DNA of 64,000 bases from Mariprofundus aestuarium (lineage in GTDB: Bacteria > Pseudomonadota > Zetaproteobacteria > Mariprofundales > Mariprofundaceae), in the NCBI RefSeq assembly GCF_002795805.1, contig NZ_CP018799.1:186001-250000 (forward strand), read 5' to 3'. Of the stretch, positions 34,130 through 47,363 are shown in pieces (position 1 is the first letter of the stretch; every line of letters starts with the position of its first letter). The notes beneath the pieces were generated by a model. That model saw only the letters and a program-made list of their open reading frames with translations. It was not told the origin of the DNA and did no database searches. The position numbers were made by a program, and so were the translations under genes.

Positions 34130-35280
34130 GTTCCGGTTGTTGCGGCAAGCCCTTTTCTGGGCAGCAATAGCGCCAACGGAATGCCGATAAGAGCGATTCC
34201 CGCGCATATATAAAAGGCCATGGAGTACCCCATGCTAGCCGCAATCAGGCCGCAGCCCATGATGCCTACGGTGCTTCCCAGCCCGAATCCGGCCGCCGAA
34301 AACAGTCCTTGTGCAGCACCATGGCGGCTATCCGGAGCAATCCGTTTTACCCAGGCAATGGCAGAGACATGAAAGGCGGCAAAACTGGCGGCATGCAACA
34401 GTTGCATGCCGATCAAGAGCATCACATCGGTGGTTAAGCCCGTACCCAGCCAGCGCAGTGCAGCTAGGGCCAGACAGATGCTGAATACCAGTGCCGGCGC
34501 GACATTCTGCACCGACCTTGACCAGCGCCACATCAGAATAATCTCGGCAAGTACACCGATCACCCAGTAGAGCCCGATCTGCCAGCCGGAGAAACCGGCA
34601 TCGACCAGGTAGAGGCTGAAAAAACCGTAATAGGCGCCGTGGGACACCTGCATGATAAAAGCGACGATCAGCAGCAGGTAGAAATCTCTGCAGAAAGGGG
34701 CGCGCCCGCTATCCGGCTCCTGAATCTGCTCCGCTCTGGGGAAACCCTGTGCGGCAAGGGCAAGCACAACCATCAATGCCGCAAGAAGATAGGGGAAGGT
34801 GGTGATATTCTCACCAGTCAGCCAGACACCACCAGCCAGCGAGGCGATGACAAAACCGATCGAACCCCAGACGCGCAAGCGACCGTAATCAGCCACATCT
34901 GACTCGGAGACTGAGACGGAGAGTCCATCCGTAAGCGGCAGTACCGCAGCCCAGAAAACGCCGAAAAGAAGCACGATTACAGCAAGCAGATAGATATTAA
35001 ATGTAAAGGCGATTACAAGCGCGGCAAAGGCCGCCAGCCATGAAGCAATTACAATAAAGCGGTGGCCCTGATTATGCGGGGAGCGGTCCAGAAGGTGGCC
35101 GATCCAGGGTGGCGCCACTACCTTGGCCAGCGCCAGAAGCCCTGTCATAAAACCGATCAGCACAGCATCGAACCCGCGGCCATCGAGATAGACCGGGAAG
35201 AAGGGCAGCACCAGCCCCATCGCAGCAAAATAGGCCCCGTAAAAAAGACGTATGTGATTCAGAGAGGACTCTGTGACCAT
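34123..35280 (-). CDS. MFS transporter, HcaT/nucleoside-symporter-like
   Basis: A 385-residue membrane protein with about 12 helices. The start, [33 protein letters not shown], and the DRSPHN loop after helix 2 resemble the MFS_1-like group that includes E. coli HcaT (3-phenylpropionate carrier). The substrate cannot be read from the sequence. It is transcribed leftward, convergent with copA. A small membrane protein gene lies 43 bases upstream on the same strand. Confidence 0.85.
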   Translation of the reverse strand: MVTESSLNHIRLFYGAYFAAMGLVLPFFPVYLDGRGFDAVLIGFMTGLLALAKVVAPPWIGHLLDRSPHNQGHRFIVIASWLAAFAALVIAFTFNIYLLAVIVLLFGVFWAAVLPLTDGLSVSVSESDVADYGRLRVWGSIGFVIASLAGGVWLTGENITTFPYLLAALMVVLALAAQGFPRAEQIQEPDSGRAPFCRDFYLLLIVAFIMQVSHGAYYGFFSLYLVDAGFSGWQIGLYWVIGVLAEIILMWRWSRSVQNVAPALVFSICLALAALRWLGTGLTTDVMLLIGMQLLHAASFAAFHVSAIAWVKRIAPDSRHGAAQGLFSAAGFGLGSTVGIMGCGLIAASMGYSMAFYICAGIALIGIPLALLLPRKGLAATTGTH

Positions 35281-35322
35281 GATGTGACCGCTCAGCCCAC
35301 TACGGCAACAGTGCTATGCATC

Positions 35323-35709
35323 CTAGGACGTGAACAGAAAGGCAATTACGGCAAACTTGGCATAGATCACTGAGATGCAGACCGAGGTCAGTGAGGTGAG
35401 AAGAGTCGAGTTCGCACCTTTGTTGGCAAAAAGAATCTTGGGCAGCAGAGATAGCCCCGCAAGAAAGCCCGCCACACCAAATATTGCGTTCAGCGCACCA
35501 TTGCTCACATCAAGCTGCATCATGGCATCGTTCAGGTCATTAAATACGGAGCCGACCAGCAGTACGAATACCCCCCAGCACAGGTAAAGCACAACATATT
35601 CGAAGGGATGACAGCGAAGCCCGAATTTCCTGCCCAGCAGTATCAGAGGGATAGCGACAATGTTTACAACAATAGCGTAAGCGATCAGAGAATGAAGGTA
35701 TGCGTCCAT
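35323..35709 (-). CDS. Small membrane protein, unknown function
   Basis: A 128-residue protein with four predicted hydrophobic segments (about 8-25, 36-55, 73-92, 104-125) and few charged residues. I do not recognise the family. It lies upstream of, and on the same strand as, the MFS transporter, so they may be co-transcribed. No ribosome binding site is obvious; a weak -10-like TAGGCT lies seven bases before the ATG on the minus strand. Confidence 0.6.
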   Translation of the reverse strand: MDAYLHSLIAYAIVVNIVAIPLILLGRKFGLRCHPFEYVVLYLCWGVFVLLVGSVFNDLNDAMMQLDVSNGALNAIFGVAGFLAGLSLLPKILFANKGANSTLLTSLTSVCISVIYAKFAVIAFLFTS

Positions 35710-35857
35710 GGTCGCAGCCTATCGCAGGCGAAAATAAAATCACCTGCGTGCCTTCTGACTTGCGTGAATGTTGCACCTCGTACACCTTTACAGACCATGA
35801 AACTGTTATTGATCACTCTAAGCGGGGCTTGCCCCATATTTCCGGGAAACATGCAAC

Positions 35858-36460
35858 ATGGATGAGTGGTTCACTATTGTTGTCCGCCAGCTGATTCTCT
35901 ACAGCCTGCCGGTTGTTATCTCATTAACACTGGTAACTATGATCGAGGCCCGCGTGAGCGGGAAAACGTCGCCGCATCCCTTTTTCGCCATCTCCTGGAA
36001 AGGTTGCTGGATACCTTTTTTTGCTGCCCTCTGTTTTCATCGCGGTGTTATCATCGCGCTACCGAACCCGCTCTCTTCAGGCATCAGGCCGGCGGTTGTA
36101 CGTTTTTTCGTCCATGCCCTGCTGTGCATCATCGGCTTCTTCCTCTATGCATGGAGTCTGTCGCATCAGGCCCCATCAGGCCTGCCGCCACTGCACCACT
36201 GGTGGGCAAAAGTGCTGATGTACTTTAACCTCTGTATGGTCGCGCTGCATCTGTTGCCGTTACCGCTGCTGCTGGTCGGTGAGCTGTTTGCCAACAATGC
36301 GCTTCTGCGTGTACTGCCGCCAGAGAGGCGCAGAAGCCTGTCATGGATTGCCCTGAGCCTGTTTGTAGCCACGCCGTTGCTCGACCTGTCGCTCGGTGCA
36401 GTGGTCATCTACCCGGTTTACGAATGGCTGAGCAGTGCTGCAGTGCAACTTGCAGCATAG
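35858..36460 (+). CDS. Polytopic membrane protein, unknown, M50-like segment
   Basis: A 200-residue protein with five or six hydrophobic segments. The stretch KVLMYFNLCMVALHLLPLPLLLVGE resembles the NxxLAxFNLLPIPPLDG region of site-2 (M50) proteases, but the catalytic HExxH is missing. It could be an inactive relative or merely similar. I do not recognise a named family. It is divergent from the small membrane protein gene and stands alone before the ClC gene. Confidence 0.6.
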   Translation: MDEWFTIVVRQLILYSLPVVISLTLVTMIEARVSGKTSPHPFFAISWKGCWIPFFAALCFHRGVIIALPNPLSSGIRPAVVRFFVHALLCIIGFFLYAWSLSHQAPSGLPPLHHWWAKVLMYFNLCMVALHLLPLPLLLVGELFANNALLRVLPPERRRSLSWIALSLFVATPLLDLSLGAVVIYPVYEWLSSAAVQLAA

Positions 36461-36600
36461 GGGGCTGATGAGTACGCCATGCGATCAGCTGTAACGATAT
36501 GTTCAACATCGATGCTGCAATTGTTTAATGCCTGCTATCGAGCTTGCCTCAATTTCTGTTACTGTTGGGCTAATCACACCTTAAGGGTACTTGAGTCGCA

Positions 36601-38389
36601 ATGGCATTGATGGAAAAATTTAATATGAAGGAGCTCCTTGAGCGCAGCTGGCTGCGTGAAAAGGAGACGGTGTACCTTGTTCTGCTTGCCGTGGTGGTCG
36701 GCGTGGTTTCCGGTTACGCCTCGCTGCTTCTGCGTTTTGCCATCGAATGGGTCAGCCTCTTCTGGACAGGTGAGCGCACCTGGTTGAAGGCGATGGAGAC
36801 ACTTCCCTGGTATATCTATCTGGTGGCACCGACCGTAGGTGGCCTTCTGGTGGGCTGGATCACTGTGCGTTACCTGCCCGGAGGCGAATTGCGCGGCGTA
36901 TCGGGCGTGCTGGCCGATATGGTGGAACATAAAGCCCGCGTGCACCGTCATCAGATGGCGACTGAAACCTTCGGCTCTGCCATCGCTATCGGCAGTGGTG
37001 CTAGTCTGGGACGAGAAGGTCCAACCGTTGCACTCGGTGCATTGATCGCATCTGAAATTGGCCAGCGTGCGGGACTTTCCGAACAGCAGTTGCGCATCCT
37101 GATCGGCTGTGGCGTGGCTGCTGCCATTGCCGCCTCATTCAATACCCCGATTGCAGGTGTTCTTTTCGCGCTTGAAGTCATTCTTGCCGATTATGCCATC
37201 GCCACTTTCAGTCCAATCGTTATCGCGTCAGTTCTGGCTACGGCGATTGCCCGCTCCGAGGTGGGCAACTTCCCGGCTTTTACCGTTCCCGAATACCATC
37301 TGATCAGTGTATGGGAGATCCCGGCATATATGCTCATGGGTGTGCTCTGTGGCATCGTTGCCAGCGGCTTCATCAAATCGATGGCGCCTACACGTGCATG
37401 GCTTGCCCGCATACTTCCAAACCGAAGGTTAAGGCCTGCTGCTGTCGGTTTTGTCATTGGCCTGATGGGGCTGGCGATACCGCAGGTGATGTCGATTGGT
37501 TATGGCTTCGTGGAAGATATGATGCTGGAACGCATCAACCCGGAGCTGGTGGGCATTGTTCTGCCGTTAAGCGCTTTTCTGGCGATTGTTCTGATTGCTA
37601 AGATGATAGCGGTGGTGCTGAGTGCTGCGGGAGGTTTTCCCGGCGGTCTTTTTGGCCCGGCCCTTTTTCTGGGAGCCACAGTCGGAGCGCTGTTCGGCGA
37701 TATCGCGCATGCCATCTCACCCTCCTACTCTGAAAGTTATGGTGCCTATGCGCTGGTGGCCTGCGGTGCCCTGACAGCTGCTGCCCTGCAGGCACCGCTG
37801 ACGGTGATGCTGATCGTGTTTGAAATGACGGCTGACTATCACATTATGCTGCCATTGATGATCGCCTGCAGCGTGGCAACCATGGCGGCCCGCTCCTTTG
37901 GCCGTGCTTCGGTCTTTACCGAGTCGCTGGAAGAGCGCGGTATTGAAACACATTGGGGGCGAGAGCAGTCCTGGATGCGCTCTGTGCCCATCACCAGGAT
38001 TCCCTGGCGCTCGATCCCGCGTGTCTCCGAACATGCCAAGCTGGAGGAGCTGAAGCAGGTCTATACCGGTTCAGGCAAGGGCTGTGTGCAGGTGGTCGAT
38101 GATGATGGCGATATGGTCGGCATTGTTACCTTTGGCGATCTGCAGGAGTGGCTGATAGATCCTGCGCTGGATCAGGTTGTAGTTGCAAGTGAGGTGGCCA
38201 ACCGCAATGTACTTACCGTTCGTGAGTCGGACAGCCTGCTTGATGCCATCCATATCCTTGATAGTGCTGAGTTCGAGCAGATGCCTGTCGTCTCTGATGA
38301 CAATTCCCGTAAAGTGCTCGGGATACTGTCGCGAAATGCGATCTTCTCCACCTATCACAAGCTGATCGTCAAACATGGCGAGCGTGACC

Positions 38390-38397
<8 letters not shown>
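36601..38397 (+). CDS. ClC-family chloride channel/antiporter with CBS domains
   Basis: A 598-residue membrane protein. The ClC core occupies about residues 20-430 and contains GREGPTVALG with the gating glutamate at 139, together with GCGVAAAIAASFNTPIAGVLFALE and GGFPGGLFGPALFLGA. The usual GSGIP selectivity segment is replaced by RGVSGV, so ion selectivity is uncertain. Two CBS domains fill about residues 450-590 and may bind adenine nucleotides. The end overlaps the helicase gene by eight bases. Confidence 0.9.
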
Positions 38398-40498
<2,101 letters not shown>

Positions 40499-40517
40499 TA
40501 AAAGAAGGGAGAACAGC

Positions 40518-40862
40518 ATGAGCCTGAAAATCTACCATAACCCGCGATGCAGCAAGTCGAGGCAAACCCTTGCCCTGATCAGAGAGGAGGGTCTCGAACC
40601 GGAGATTATCGAGTATCTTATAACACCTCCAAGCGAAGCTGAATTGGATCACATCCTGACCATGCTGGATATCGAGCCGCTTGCGCTGATGCGTACCGGG
40701 GAGGCTGAATTCAAGGAGCAGATCAAAGGCAAAGAGCTCAACCGTGCCCAGACGATCGCTTTGATGGTCTCTTATCCTAAGGTGATTGAGCGACCGATTG
40801 TCGTTAATGGGGGGAAGGCAGCAGTTGGCAGGCCACCTGAGAGCGTGTTAGATATTCTATAA
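40518..40862 (+). CDS. arsC: Arsenate reductase ArsC (glutaredoxin type)
   Basis: A 114-residue thioredoxin-fold reductase. The catalytic Cys lies in YHNPRCSKSRQTL, and the arsenate-binding arginines fit IERPIVV and VGRPPESVL. IIEYLITPPSEAEL is also typical. Members close to this one include YfgD, so activity on arsenate is likely but not certain. No arsR or arsB is nearby. GGGAG precedes the ATG. A strong terminator follows. Confidence 0.9.
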   Translation: MSLKIYHNPRCSKSRQTLALIREEGLEPEIIEYLITPPSEAELDHILTMLDIEPLALMRTGEAEFKEQIKGKELNRAQTIALMVSYPKVIERPIVVNGGKAAVGRPPESVLDIL

Positions 40863-40879
40863 AGTAGATGGCACAAAAA

Positions 40880-40905
40880 AAGGCCCGGGCAATAATCCGG
40901 GCCTT
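40880..40905. terminator. Bidirectional rho-independent terminator
   Basis: A nine-base-pair stem (AAGGCCCGG / CCGGGCCTT) with an eight-base loop, preceded by A-rich and followed by T-rich sequence. It separates convergent arsC and recQ. Confidence 0.85.
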
Positions 40906-40922
40906 ATTTCATCTTAAGTTGA

Positions 40923-43091
40923 TCAAGCGACGCCGATCGCTTCTCTCCATGCCAGAATCAGACGGAACTCATCATTGTCCAGGTCAACAGTGAGATCGCG
41001 TTTGATTTCAGTTAGCGATGCATAGGGATCAGCATCATCCAGCTCTGCCATGATCGTATCGAAATCCTTTCCGATAAAGCCAGGTACATCGATATACTGA
41101 CCTGCACGGATGATGGCGACATAGTGTTTAAGCACCGTCGCTCTACTGACGCCTTGCTCGGCGGCAATTTCATCGATCGACATGCCTCCTTTGCGTTGCA
41201 GGGAGAGGGTATAGGTCTGCGTCTCAGTCAACCCGGGGCCCTTGGCAATAAGCTTGGGAATATCCTTGCCGCCGACAGTTTCAGATGCGCTGTCCGATTT
41301 TTCAAGATGCACACCTATCACCTTGATGAACGCCTCACCATATGCCTCCAGCTTATGCTGGCCGACACCGGAGATCGTGCGCAGGGCATCAACAGTGGTC
41401 GGTTTGCGTTGAGCCATCTCGGTTAGTGTGACATCACTGAACACCACGTGCGGTGGCACATCCTCGTCTTCGGCAATCGTTTCTCTCAGTTTGACCAGCT
41501 TCTTGAACAGAGGCTCATCACGAGCTGTGCCCAGGCGTTTGAACTGGCGCTTAATGCCCGGCTGATACTTGGCCAGGATAATCGGGTCACCGATGCCGAT
41601 GTGGTCTGCTTTTTTGGTGGCCAGCATCGCGGCACGCTTGGAAACATCCTGGATGAAATAGCCGTGATGGACGAGCTGGCGGAGAATCGAGGTCCACTCA
41701 TCGGCGTTCAGATCTGCACCTGTTCCATGGCTCTTAAGCTTATCATGTTTGTTCTCACGGATGCGGGCATTGGTGGAGCCGCGCAGTACATCGACAATAT
41801 ATCCCATGCCGAAGTGGCCCTTCAATTCACGTACGCAATCCAGTACTGCCTGGGCAAACTCTGTTGCATCATAGGTGGCCGGCGGATCAAGGCAGATATC
41901 GCAGTTGCCGCATGGCTCGTCCAGAGCTTCACCAAAGTAACCGAGCAGAACACGGCGACGACAGGTCAGCGCCTCGGAGAAGGCCACCATGCTGTTTAGC
42001 TTGTGCACCTCAACACGGCGCTGGTCGATGTTTTCAACGTTCTCGATCAGACGACGCACAAGGTTTACATCACCAGAGCCATAAAGCATCAATGCTTCGG
42101 ACTCCAGTCCATCACGGCCGGCACGACCGGTTTCCTGATAGTAGGACTCGATGCTTTTCGGCAGGTCATGATGGATTACGAAACGGACATTGGGTTTATC
42201 CACACCCATGCCGAATGCGATCGTCGCAACAATCACCTTAATGCGATCACGCAGGAAATCATCCTGTACCTTTTCACGCGAGCGCCCCGGAATGCCGGCA
42301 TGGTAGGCGGCCGCACTGATGCCGTGGCGCTGCAGGTTTACAGCCAGATCTTCCACACGCTTGCGTGAGAGGCAGTAGATCACGCCCGATGCATTCGGCC
42401 AGCCCTCAAGGAACTGCAAAATTTGAGTCAGCGGCTGACGTTTCTCGGCCACCAGGTAGCGGATATTTGGTCGATCAAAGCTGGCAACAAAGCGCTGGGC
42501 CTTGGTAAGTTGCAGGCGTTCGCTGATATCTTCGCGCGTGTGTTCATCAGCAGTTGCTGTAAGCGCCAGCATTGGTACATCCGGGAAGACTTCACGAAGT
42601 TCGCCCAAACGCACATACTCAGGGCGGAAATCATGGCCCCATTGAGAAACACAGTGCGCCTCATCAACGGCGAACATGGAGATCTTAATTTTCTCCAGCT
42701 TCTGCAGGAAACTTTTTGAAAGCAGGCGTTCCGGCGCAACATAAAGCAGATCAAGATTACCGGACTCAAAACGTTCCAGAACATCCTTGGCATCAGCAGC
42801 CTTGAGAGACGAGTTGTAGTAAGCGGCCTTTACGCCACAGGCCGTGAGTGCATCCACCTGATCTTTCATCAATGAGATCAGTGGCGATACAACGATGCCT
42901 GTGCCTTCGCGCATAATGCCGGGAATCTGATAACAGAGAGATTTGCCGCCGCCTGTCGGCATGAGAACAAATGCATCCTTTCCGTCGAGCAGGCTGCAAA
43001 TGATCTCCTCTTGCATCGGGCGAAACTCATCGTATCCGAAAATATCCTTGAGTAATTTATGAGCGTCTTCTTTTACCTTTTTTGTTGCCAT
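40923..43091 (-). CDS. recQ: ATP-dependent DNA helicase RecQ
   Basis: A 722-residue RecQ helicase for recombination and fork repair. Motif I is [14 protein letters not shown], motif II is [19 protein letters not shown], and motif VI is [11 protein letters not shown]. The zinc-binding cysteines lie in [12 protein letters not shown] and CGNCDIC. The RQC winged helix and the HRDC domain (around [21 protein letters not shown]) follow. The protein is longer than E. coli RecQ. After HRDC comes a helix-turn-helix segment ([21 protein letters not shown]) found in some RecQ proteins. AGGAAGGAA precedes the ATG. It is divergent from hemD with a 273-base gap. Confidence 0.95.
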   Translation of the reverse strand: MATKKVKEDAHKLLKDIFGYDEFRPMQEEIICSLLDGKDAFVLMPTGGGKSLCYQIPGIMREGTGIVVSPLISLMKDQVDALTACGVKAAYYNSSLKAADAKDVLERFESGNLDLLYVAPERLLSKSFLQKLEKIKISMFAVDEAHCVSQWGHDFRPEYVRLGELREVFPDVPMLALTATADEHTREDISERLQLTKAQRFVASFDRPNIRYLVAEKRQPLTQILQFLEGWPNASGVIYCLSRKRVEDLAVNLQRHGISAAAYHAGIPGRSREKVQDDFLRDRIKVIVATIAFGMGVDKPNVRFVIHHDLPKSIESYYQETGRAGRDGLESEALMLYGSGDVNLVRRLIENVENIDQRRVEVHKLNSMVAFSEALTCRRRVLLGYFGEALDEPCGNCDICLDPPATYDATEFAQAVLDCVRELKGHFGMGYIVDVLRGSTNARIRENKHDKLKSHGTGADLNADEWTSILRQLVHHGYFIQDVSKRAAMLATKKADHIGIGDPIILAKYQPGIKRQFKRLGTARDEPLFKKLVKLRETIAEDEDVPPHVVFSDVTLTEMAQRKPTTVDALRTISGVGQHKLEAYGEAFIKVIGVHLEKSDSASETVGGKDIPKLIAKGPGLTETQTYTLSLQRKGGMSIDEIAAEQGVSRATVLKHYVAIIRAGQYIDVPGFIGKDFDTIMAELDDADPYASLTEIKRDLTVDLDNDEFRLILAWREAIGVA

Positions 43092-43364
43092 TTCCTTCCT
43101 CTAACAGCCGACCAATAGCGGACTGAATATTCATATGCCGGAACTGATCTGTCCGGGCCTTATTTATCAATAAATGCGTTGATTTCAGAACCCATCCATG
43201 GGTGTAATGAAGATTACAACCGGCTTCTTACATCATTTCACCACAGATGTGGAAATCTGGCAAGCATTTTGATCATTTTTTCTCTCAGCATAGGGGGGGC
43301 GAGCCTCTCGCTGTATGGTGATTCGGCGTGGCGATTGGTCCGAACTTATTGCATGATTACACAC

Positions 43365-44141
43365 ATGAGTTCTTCGCCACTTAAGGGTAAACATATTCTG
43401 CTGACACGGGCGGAGCACCAGCTGGCCAGTCTGAGCCGGGAGGTCTGTTCGCGTGGTGCGGTTGCCATCGATTTTCCCTGCCTTGGGCTCGAGCTTCTAT
43501 CACATGCGGTTGAGGAGGGTGCCAGATCACTGCAAGTGTGCAGTGATGTGCTCTTTACCAGCACCAATGGCGTACTCAGCCTCGACGCTTTCTGCAGAGA
43601 AAACAGCCAGGAGTTAAAGGCGCTCCTGACCGGCAAGCGCATCGCAGCAGTTGGTGAGCAGACGGCGGCCGCGCTCGCTGAGCTTGGCATCCATGTTGAC
43701 ATTGTTCCAGCTCTTGCCTCACAGGAAGGGCTGGTAAATGCTTATGCCACTCACGGTTTGCCGACACGCCTTCTCTTTTTTCGTGCCGAAGAGGGCAGCA
43801 ACCGGCTAGCTGAGGCACTGCAGAAGCAGGGGATTTCGGTGGAAACCATTGCCGCCTATCGGACAGTTTGCCCGGCAAAGGATGCGACTGAGATCATTGC
43901 CATGCTTAAGGCAAGCCGTATCGACGCCGTGCTTTTGGGGAGTACAAAAGCAGTCCGCTTTTACCTGCAACGCATAGGCTCTATAGAGCTGGCTAACCTG
44001 CCTGCTGTTGTGGTGATCAGCGCTCAGATGGCAGAGGCAGCGGAAAAGCTCGGTCTGAGGGTGCAGGTTGTCGCAAAAAACGCTAGTTTTGAGTCCATGC
44101 TCGATACTCTGGCTGAGTATTTTGATGCTAATCGTTCCTGA
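43365..44141 (+). CDS. hemD: Uroporphyrinogen-III synthase HemD
   Basis: Closes hydroxymethylbilane into uroporphyrinogen III. The 258-residue product has the bilobed HemD layout: GKHILLTRAEHQLASLS, VLFTSTNGVLSL, GKRIAAVGEQTAAAL, LLFFRAEEGSNRLAEAL and VLLGSTKAVRFYL. Sequence conservation in this family is low, and the position directly before hemB and the hemX/hemY-like genes helps. Starts at 43353 and 43365 are both possible, with no clear ribosome binding site. hemC is not in this window. Confidence 0.88.
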   Translation: MSSSPLKGKHILLTRAEHQLASLSREVCSRGAVAIDFPCLGLELLSHAVEEGARSLQVCSDVLFTSTNGVLSLDAFCRENSQELKALLTGKRIAAVGEQTAAALAELGIHVDIVPALASQEGLVNAYATHGLPTRLLFFRAEEGSNRLAEALQKQGISVETIAAYRTVCPAKDATEIIAMLKASRIDAVLLGSTKAVRFYLQRIGSIELANLPAVVVISAQMAEAAEKLGLRVQVVAKNASFESMLDTLAEYFDANRS

Positions 44142-44156
44142 AAGAGGGGTTTCCTG

Positions 44157-45146
44157 ATGTCGTTTTCCGACCTTGTTATACGTCCACGCCGCCTGCGCAG
44201 AACAGCCACAATCCGGAAGATGGTGCGCGAGACAACACTCTCCGTAGATGATTTCATCTATCCGATTTTTGTCGATGAGACAATCGATTCACCGCGTGAA
44301 GTGGCAAGTATGCCGGGCGTGTCACGCATTCCACTCGCCATGGTTGGGGAGGTGGTTCAAAAGGTTGCTGCACTTGGCATACCCGGCATCATCCTGTTCG
44401 GTATCCCTGCAGAAAAAGATGCCGTTGGTTCAGGTGGCTGGGATGATCAGGGCATCGTGCAGAAAGCGATCCGTGCAGCTAAAGCGGCCAGCCCAGAAAC
44501 CTGCGTTATTGCCGATACATGTTTCTGTGAATATACCGACCATGGCCATTGCGGCGTTTTGCACGGCGAGGATGTCGATAACGATGAAACGCTGGCCAAT
44601 CTGCAGAAGGAGGCTGTCTCCTATGCTGAAGCTGGTGTCGATATCGTGGCCCCATCAGGCATGATGGACGGCATGATCTCTGCGATCCGTGAAGGACTGG
44701 ATGAAGCCGGATTCAAGAATATTCCAATCATCTCCTATGCTGTGAAGTATGCTTCGGGCTATTTCGGCCCATTCCGCGATGCCGCTGACTCCACTCCAGC
44801 CTTCGGCGATCGTGCCACCTATCAGATGGATCCGGCCAACCGCCGCGAGGCGCTTAAAGAGGCGTGGCTGGATGTCGAAGAGGGGGCGGACATGCTGATG
44901 GTCAAGCCGGGTCTGGCCTACATGGATATTATCCGCGAAGTCAAAGATGCCACCAACCTGCCGATGGCGGTGTATAATGTTTCGGGCGAGTACGCGATGG
45001 TGAAAGCAGCTGCTGAAAAAGGGTGGATTGACGAAAAACGTGTCGTGCTGGAGACCATGCTCAGTTTCAAGAGAGCAGGAGCTGATTTGATTCTCTCCTA
45101 TCATGCGCTGGACGTGGCGCGCTGGCTGAACGAAGACAAGGGATAA
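44157..45146 (+). CDS. hemB: Delta-aminolevulinic acid dehydratase (porphobilinogen synthase) HemB
   Basis: Joins two 5-aminolevulinate molecules into porphobilinogen. A zinc-type cysteine cluster is visible in [16 protein letters not shown]. The two active-site lysines lie in SYAVKYAS and [30 protein letters not shown] at the N-terminus and [10 protein letters not shown] are further markers. At 329 residues it is normal. It sits 15 bases after hemD and 16 before the hemX-like gene, forming a heme operon. Confidence 0.96.
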   Translation: MSFSDLVIRPRRLRRTATIRKMVRETTLSVDDFIYPIFVDETIDSPREVASMPGVSRIPLAMVGEVVQKVAALGIPGIILFGIPAEKDAVGSGGWDDQGIVQKAIRAAKAASPETCVIADTCFCEYTDHGHCGVLHGEDVDNDETLANLQKEAVSYAEAGVDIVAPSGMMDGMISAIREGLDEAGFKNIPIISYAVKYASGYFGPFRDAADSTPAFGDRATYQMDPANRREALKEAWLDVEEGADMLMVKPGLAYMDIIREVKDATNLPMAVYNVSGEYAMVKAAAEKGWIDEKRVVLETMLSFKRAGADLILSYHALDVARWLNEDKG

Positions 45147-45162
45147 CGGAGAGCAATAGCGT

Positions 45163-46188
45163 ATGTCTGAAAAAAAGGACGAGAACAGGGGCGAAATCGA
45201 GAGTGCGAACGCTGCCTCCGCATCCCCGGAAAAAAAGGTAAAGTCGTCGAGCACCTCTTCCAAAGTTGTCGGCTTTTTTCTGCTGGTATTTGTCATTATT
45301 GGCGGTGGACTGGCCGCCAATGGCCAGCTCATGCCTTTGCTGGACTCCATCAAAGCAACAGTTGAGTCGCAACTGGCTATTGAAAGCGACGTGACACCTT
45401 CGCAGCCAGAAGTGGCTTTGGATGAACCTGAGGTAAAACCTCTCTATAAGCAGGCCCCCAAGCAGGTAAAGCCAGAGCCTGTTGATACTGTTGAAAGCAA
45501 TCATGTTGCAGCCTCCGCAGAGGCCGAGGCGTTGCTCTCTACCATCGATCAGTTGCGCTCGGAACTTCAGAGTATGGAGGCATCGCAGAAGTCGCTTAGA
45601 AGCGGTTTGCTTGAGCAGCAGCGGATGAACCTGCAGGTGCGCCTGCGCTGGATTACCGACCCGGCAAGCCGTGCAGCTCAGATTCAACTTGCCTGGGAGG
45701 AGATCTCGCTGCTTCCCGGTTTGAGTGATGCAGAGCGACAAAAGGCAGAGGCGATGCATGCGCTGGCCCGCAGCAATGTACAGAAGTTGCACCAATGGCA
45801 GGCCTCGCTGAACAAGTGGGCGGATGCCCTCTCGACCCCGGTGCATGCCGATGTTATGCCCAAACCCGAGCATCCGTGGCTTGCTTGGATCGTGGGGCAG
45901 TTCCACCTCCGCCAGGCTCCGAGTGAGGAGGCGCGCCGATTAAGTTCGCTTCGTGAGCGCTTGCTGCATGTGTCGCGGGCCCTGATGCTGGAGAACTGGC
46001 CGACTGATGGCGAATGGCAGCGCCTGCATGCTGAGCTTTTGCTGCATGCACAGGAGATGAAGGCTGACAGTAGTGAATCAGCTATTGATCTTGAACTTCC
46101 GGATGACTTCTCGGCCATTCAGGAAGATATGAAAACATTGCGCGACTCTGCCCGATTGTGGACGCAGAGCCGCAAGGGGGAGTTTTAA
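45163..46188 (+). CDS. hemX: HemX-like membrane protein
   Basis: A 341-residue protein with a charged cytoplasmic N-terminus and one membrane helix (about 37-53, VVGFFLLVFVIIGGGLAANG). A long, mostly helical periplasmic part follows, with coiled-coil tendency around residues 115-165. This is the layout of proteobacterial HemX, annotated as a possible uroporphyrinogen methyltransferase, though it lacks a methyltransferase fold. Its position between hemB and the hemY-like gene is the main evidence. The stop overlaps the next ATG (TAATG). Confidence 0.75.
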   Translation: MSEKKDENRGEIESANAASASPEKKVKSSSTSSKVVGFFLLVFVIIGGGLAANGQLMPLLDSIKATVESQLAIESDVTPSQPEVALDEPEVKPLYKQAPKQVKPEPVDTVESNHVAASAEAEALLSTIDQLRSELQSMEASQKSLRSGLLEQQRMNLQVRLRWITDPASRAAQIQLAWEEISLLPGLSDAERQKAEAMHALARSNVQKLHQWQASLNKWADALSTPVHADVMPKPEHPWLAWIVGQFHLRQAPSEEARRLSSLRERLLHVSRALMLENWPTDGEWQRLHAELLLHAQEMKADSSESAIDLELPDDFSAIQEDMKTLRDSARLWTQSRKGEF

Positions 46189-47321
46189 TGCGCCTCATTT
46201 TCCTTCTCATTATCGCACTGGCTACTGCCGGAGCCCTGATAGCATTCCCCGATATTGCCGATCAGCACCTTCGACTTGAGGCTTTTGGGTGGATTTTCGA
46301 AACCCGTCAGGGGTCATTCCTTATTGCGCTGTTTGCGCTTCTAATGCTGCTCTGGCTGTTGCGCTCGATTGTGCGGGCGATCTTCTCCGGCCCTGGCACA
46401 GTCTGGCGCTCGGTTCGCATGGGTAGCCGTAAGCGGCGAGAAAAGAGATTGCGTGATGGTCTTGCCCAATGGCTGGATCATCGCGGTGACTTCGGTGTTA
46501 AGTCCCTGAAACGCGCCAAGGGTGTTCTTCCTGACTGGATTATGGAGATGCTGAAGGTGCTCGCAGTGCCGGCCAAGGACCAGCAGGTGCTGCAAGAGCA
46601 TGATGACCCACTGGTCACTGTGCTGGCTGCTCGCATTGCGACTGATCCCTCTGCGCATCCGAAGCCTGACCTTGCTTCTTGCAAGGCACATATTGATGCA
46701 TGGTTGCATGTCCACCCTGGAGCTCCGCTTGCCATTAGTCGTAAGGCTGATATAGCCGAGGAGGAGGGTGACTGGTCTGGACTTGTGGCCCTTCTTGAAG
46801 AGGAGTGGAAGCAGGGACATCGCTCAGCCCACTCTGTGAAACCGCGCCTTGCCAAAGCTTACATCAGGCTCTCAGAGGGATCTCCTGAGCAGGCTATGAC
46901 ATACCTGAGGAAGGCATACCGGTTGCTGCCAGACGATCATAATGTGCTGCTTGCCTACGGACTGGGGTTGATTGTGTCGGGCGAAACCCTGACTGCAACG
47001 CGCCTCTGGACATCACACCTTGAAAAGCACGATTCGATTGATATTGCAGATGCGCTGCTCGTCACCCAGAGCGCGGATGCGCTGCGTGCCTATCGTAAGC
47101 TGGAGTCAAAGAGTGACAGTGAGCTCAACCAGGCACAGTGCTGGTTAAAAGCGGAGCTGGCACATGCAGCCAAGCTCGAAGGGCTTGCTTTTGAGCAGAT
47201 GATTGCACTTGCCGAGTCCGCGAACAGTGCGGATGCGTGGCAGAGTCTAGCAACCTGGTACCGGCAAGCGGGTGATTATGAAAAAGCATCCAATGCTTAT
47301 CAGAGGGTACTTGAGGCCTGA
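46188..47321 (+). CDS. hemY: HemY-like TPR membrane protein
   Basis: A 377-residue protein with two N-terminal membrane helices (about 2-20 and 42-62, FLIALFALLMLLWLLRSIV). A TPR-rich helical domain fills the rest; repeats such as AKAYIRLSEGSPEQAMTYLRKAYRLLP are visible. This is the layout of proteobacterial HemY, which is not a protoporphyrinogen oxidase and whose role in heme synthesis is unsettled. It starts by a one-base overlap with the hemX-like stop. The next hairpins lie 54-75 bases after its end. Confidence 0.85.
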   Translation: MRLIFLLIIALATAGALIAFPDIADQHLRLEAFGWIFETRQGSFLIALFALLMLLWLLRSIVRAIFSGPGTVWRSVRMGSRKRREKRLRDGLAQWLDHRGDFGVKSLKRAKGVLPDWIMEMLKVLAVPAKDQQVLQEHDDPLVTVLAARIATDPSAHPKPDLASCKAHIDAWLHVHPGAPLAISRKADIAEEEGDWSGLVALLEEEWKQGHRSAHSVKPRLAKAYIRLSEGSPEQAMTYLRKAYRLLPDDHNVLLAYGLGLIVSGETLTATRLWTSHLEKHDSIDIADALLVTQSADALRAYRKLESKSDSELNQAQCWLKAELAHAAKLEGLAFEQMIALAESANSADAWQSLATWYRQAGDYEKASNAYQRVLEA

Positions 47322-47330
47322 TTTCCAACT

Positions 47331-47358
47331 TTGCTTATTTGGCCATATGGTCTAAAAT
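47331..47358 (+). promoter_or_regulatory. Possible promoter for a short RNA
   Basis: TTGCTT (47331-47336) and TAAAAT (47353-47358) are 16 bases apart. Transcription would start near 47365, just before two hairpins and a T-rich end. Confidence 0.35.
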
Positions 47359-47363
47359 AGTAG

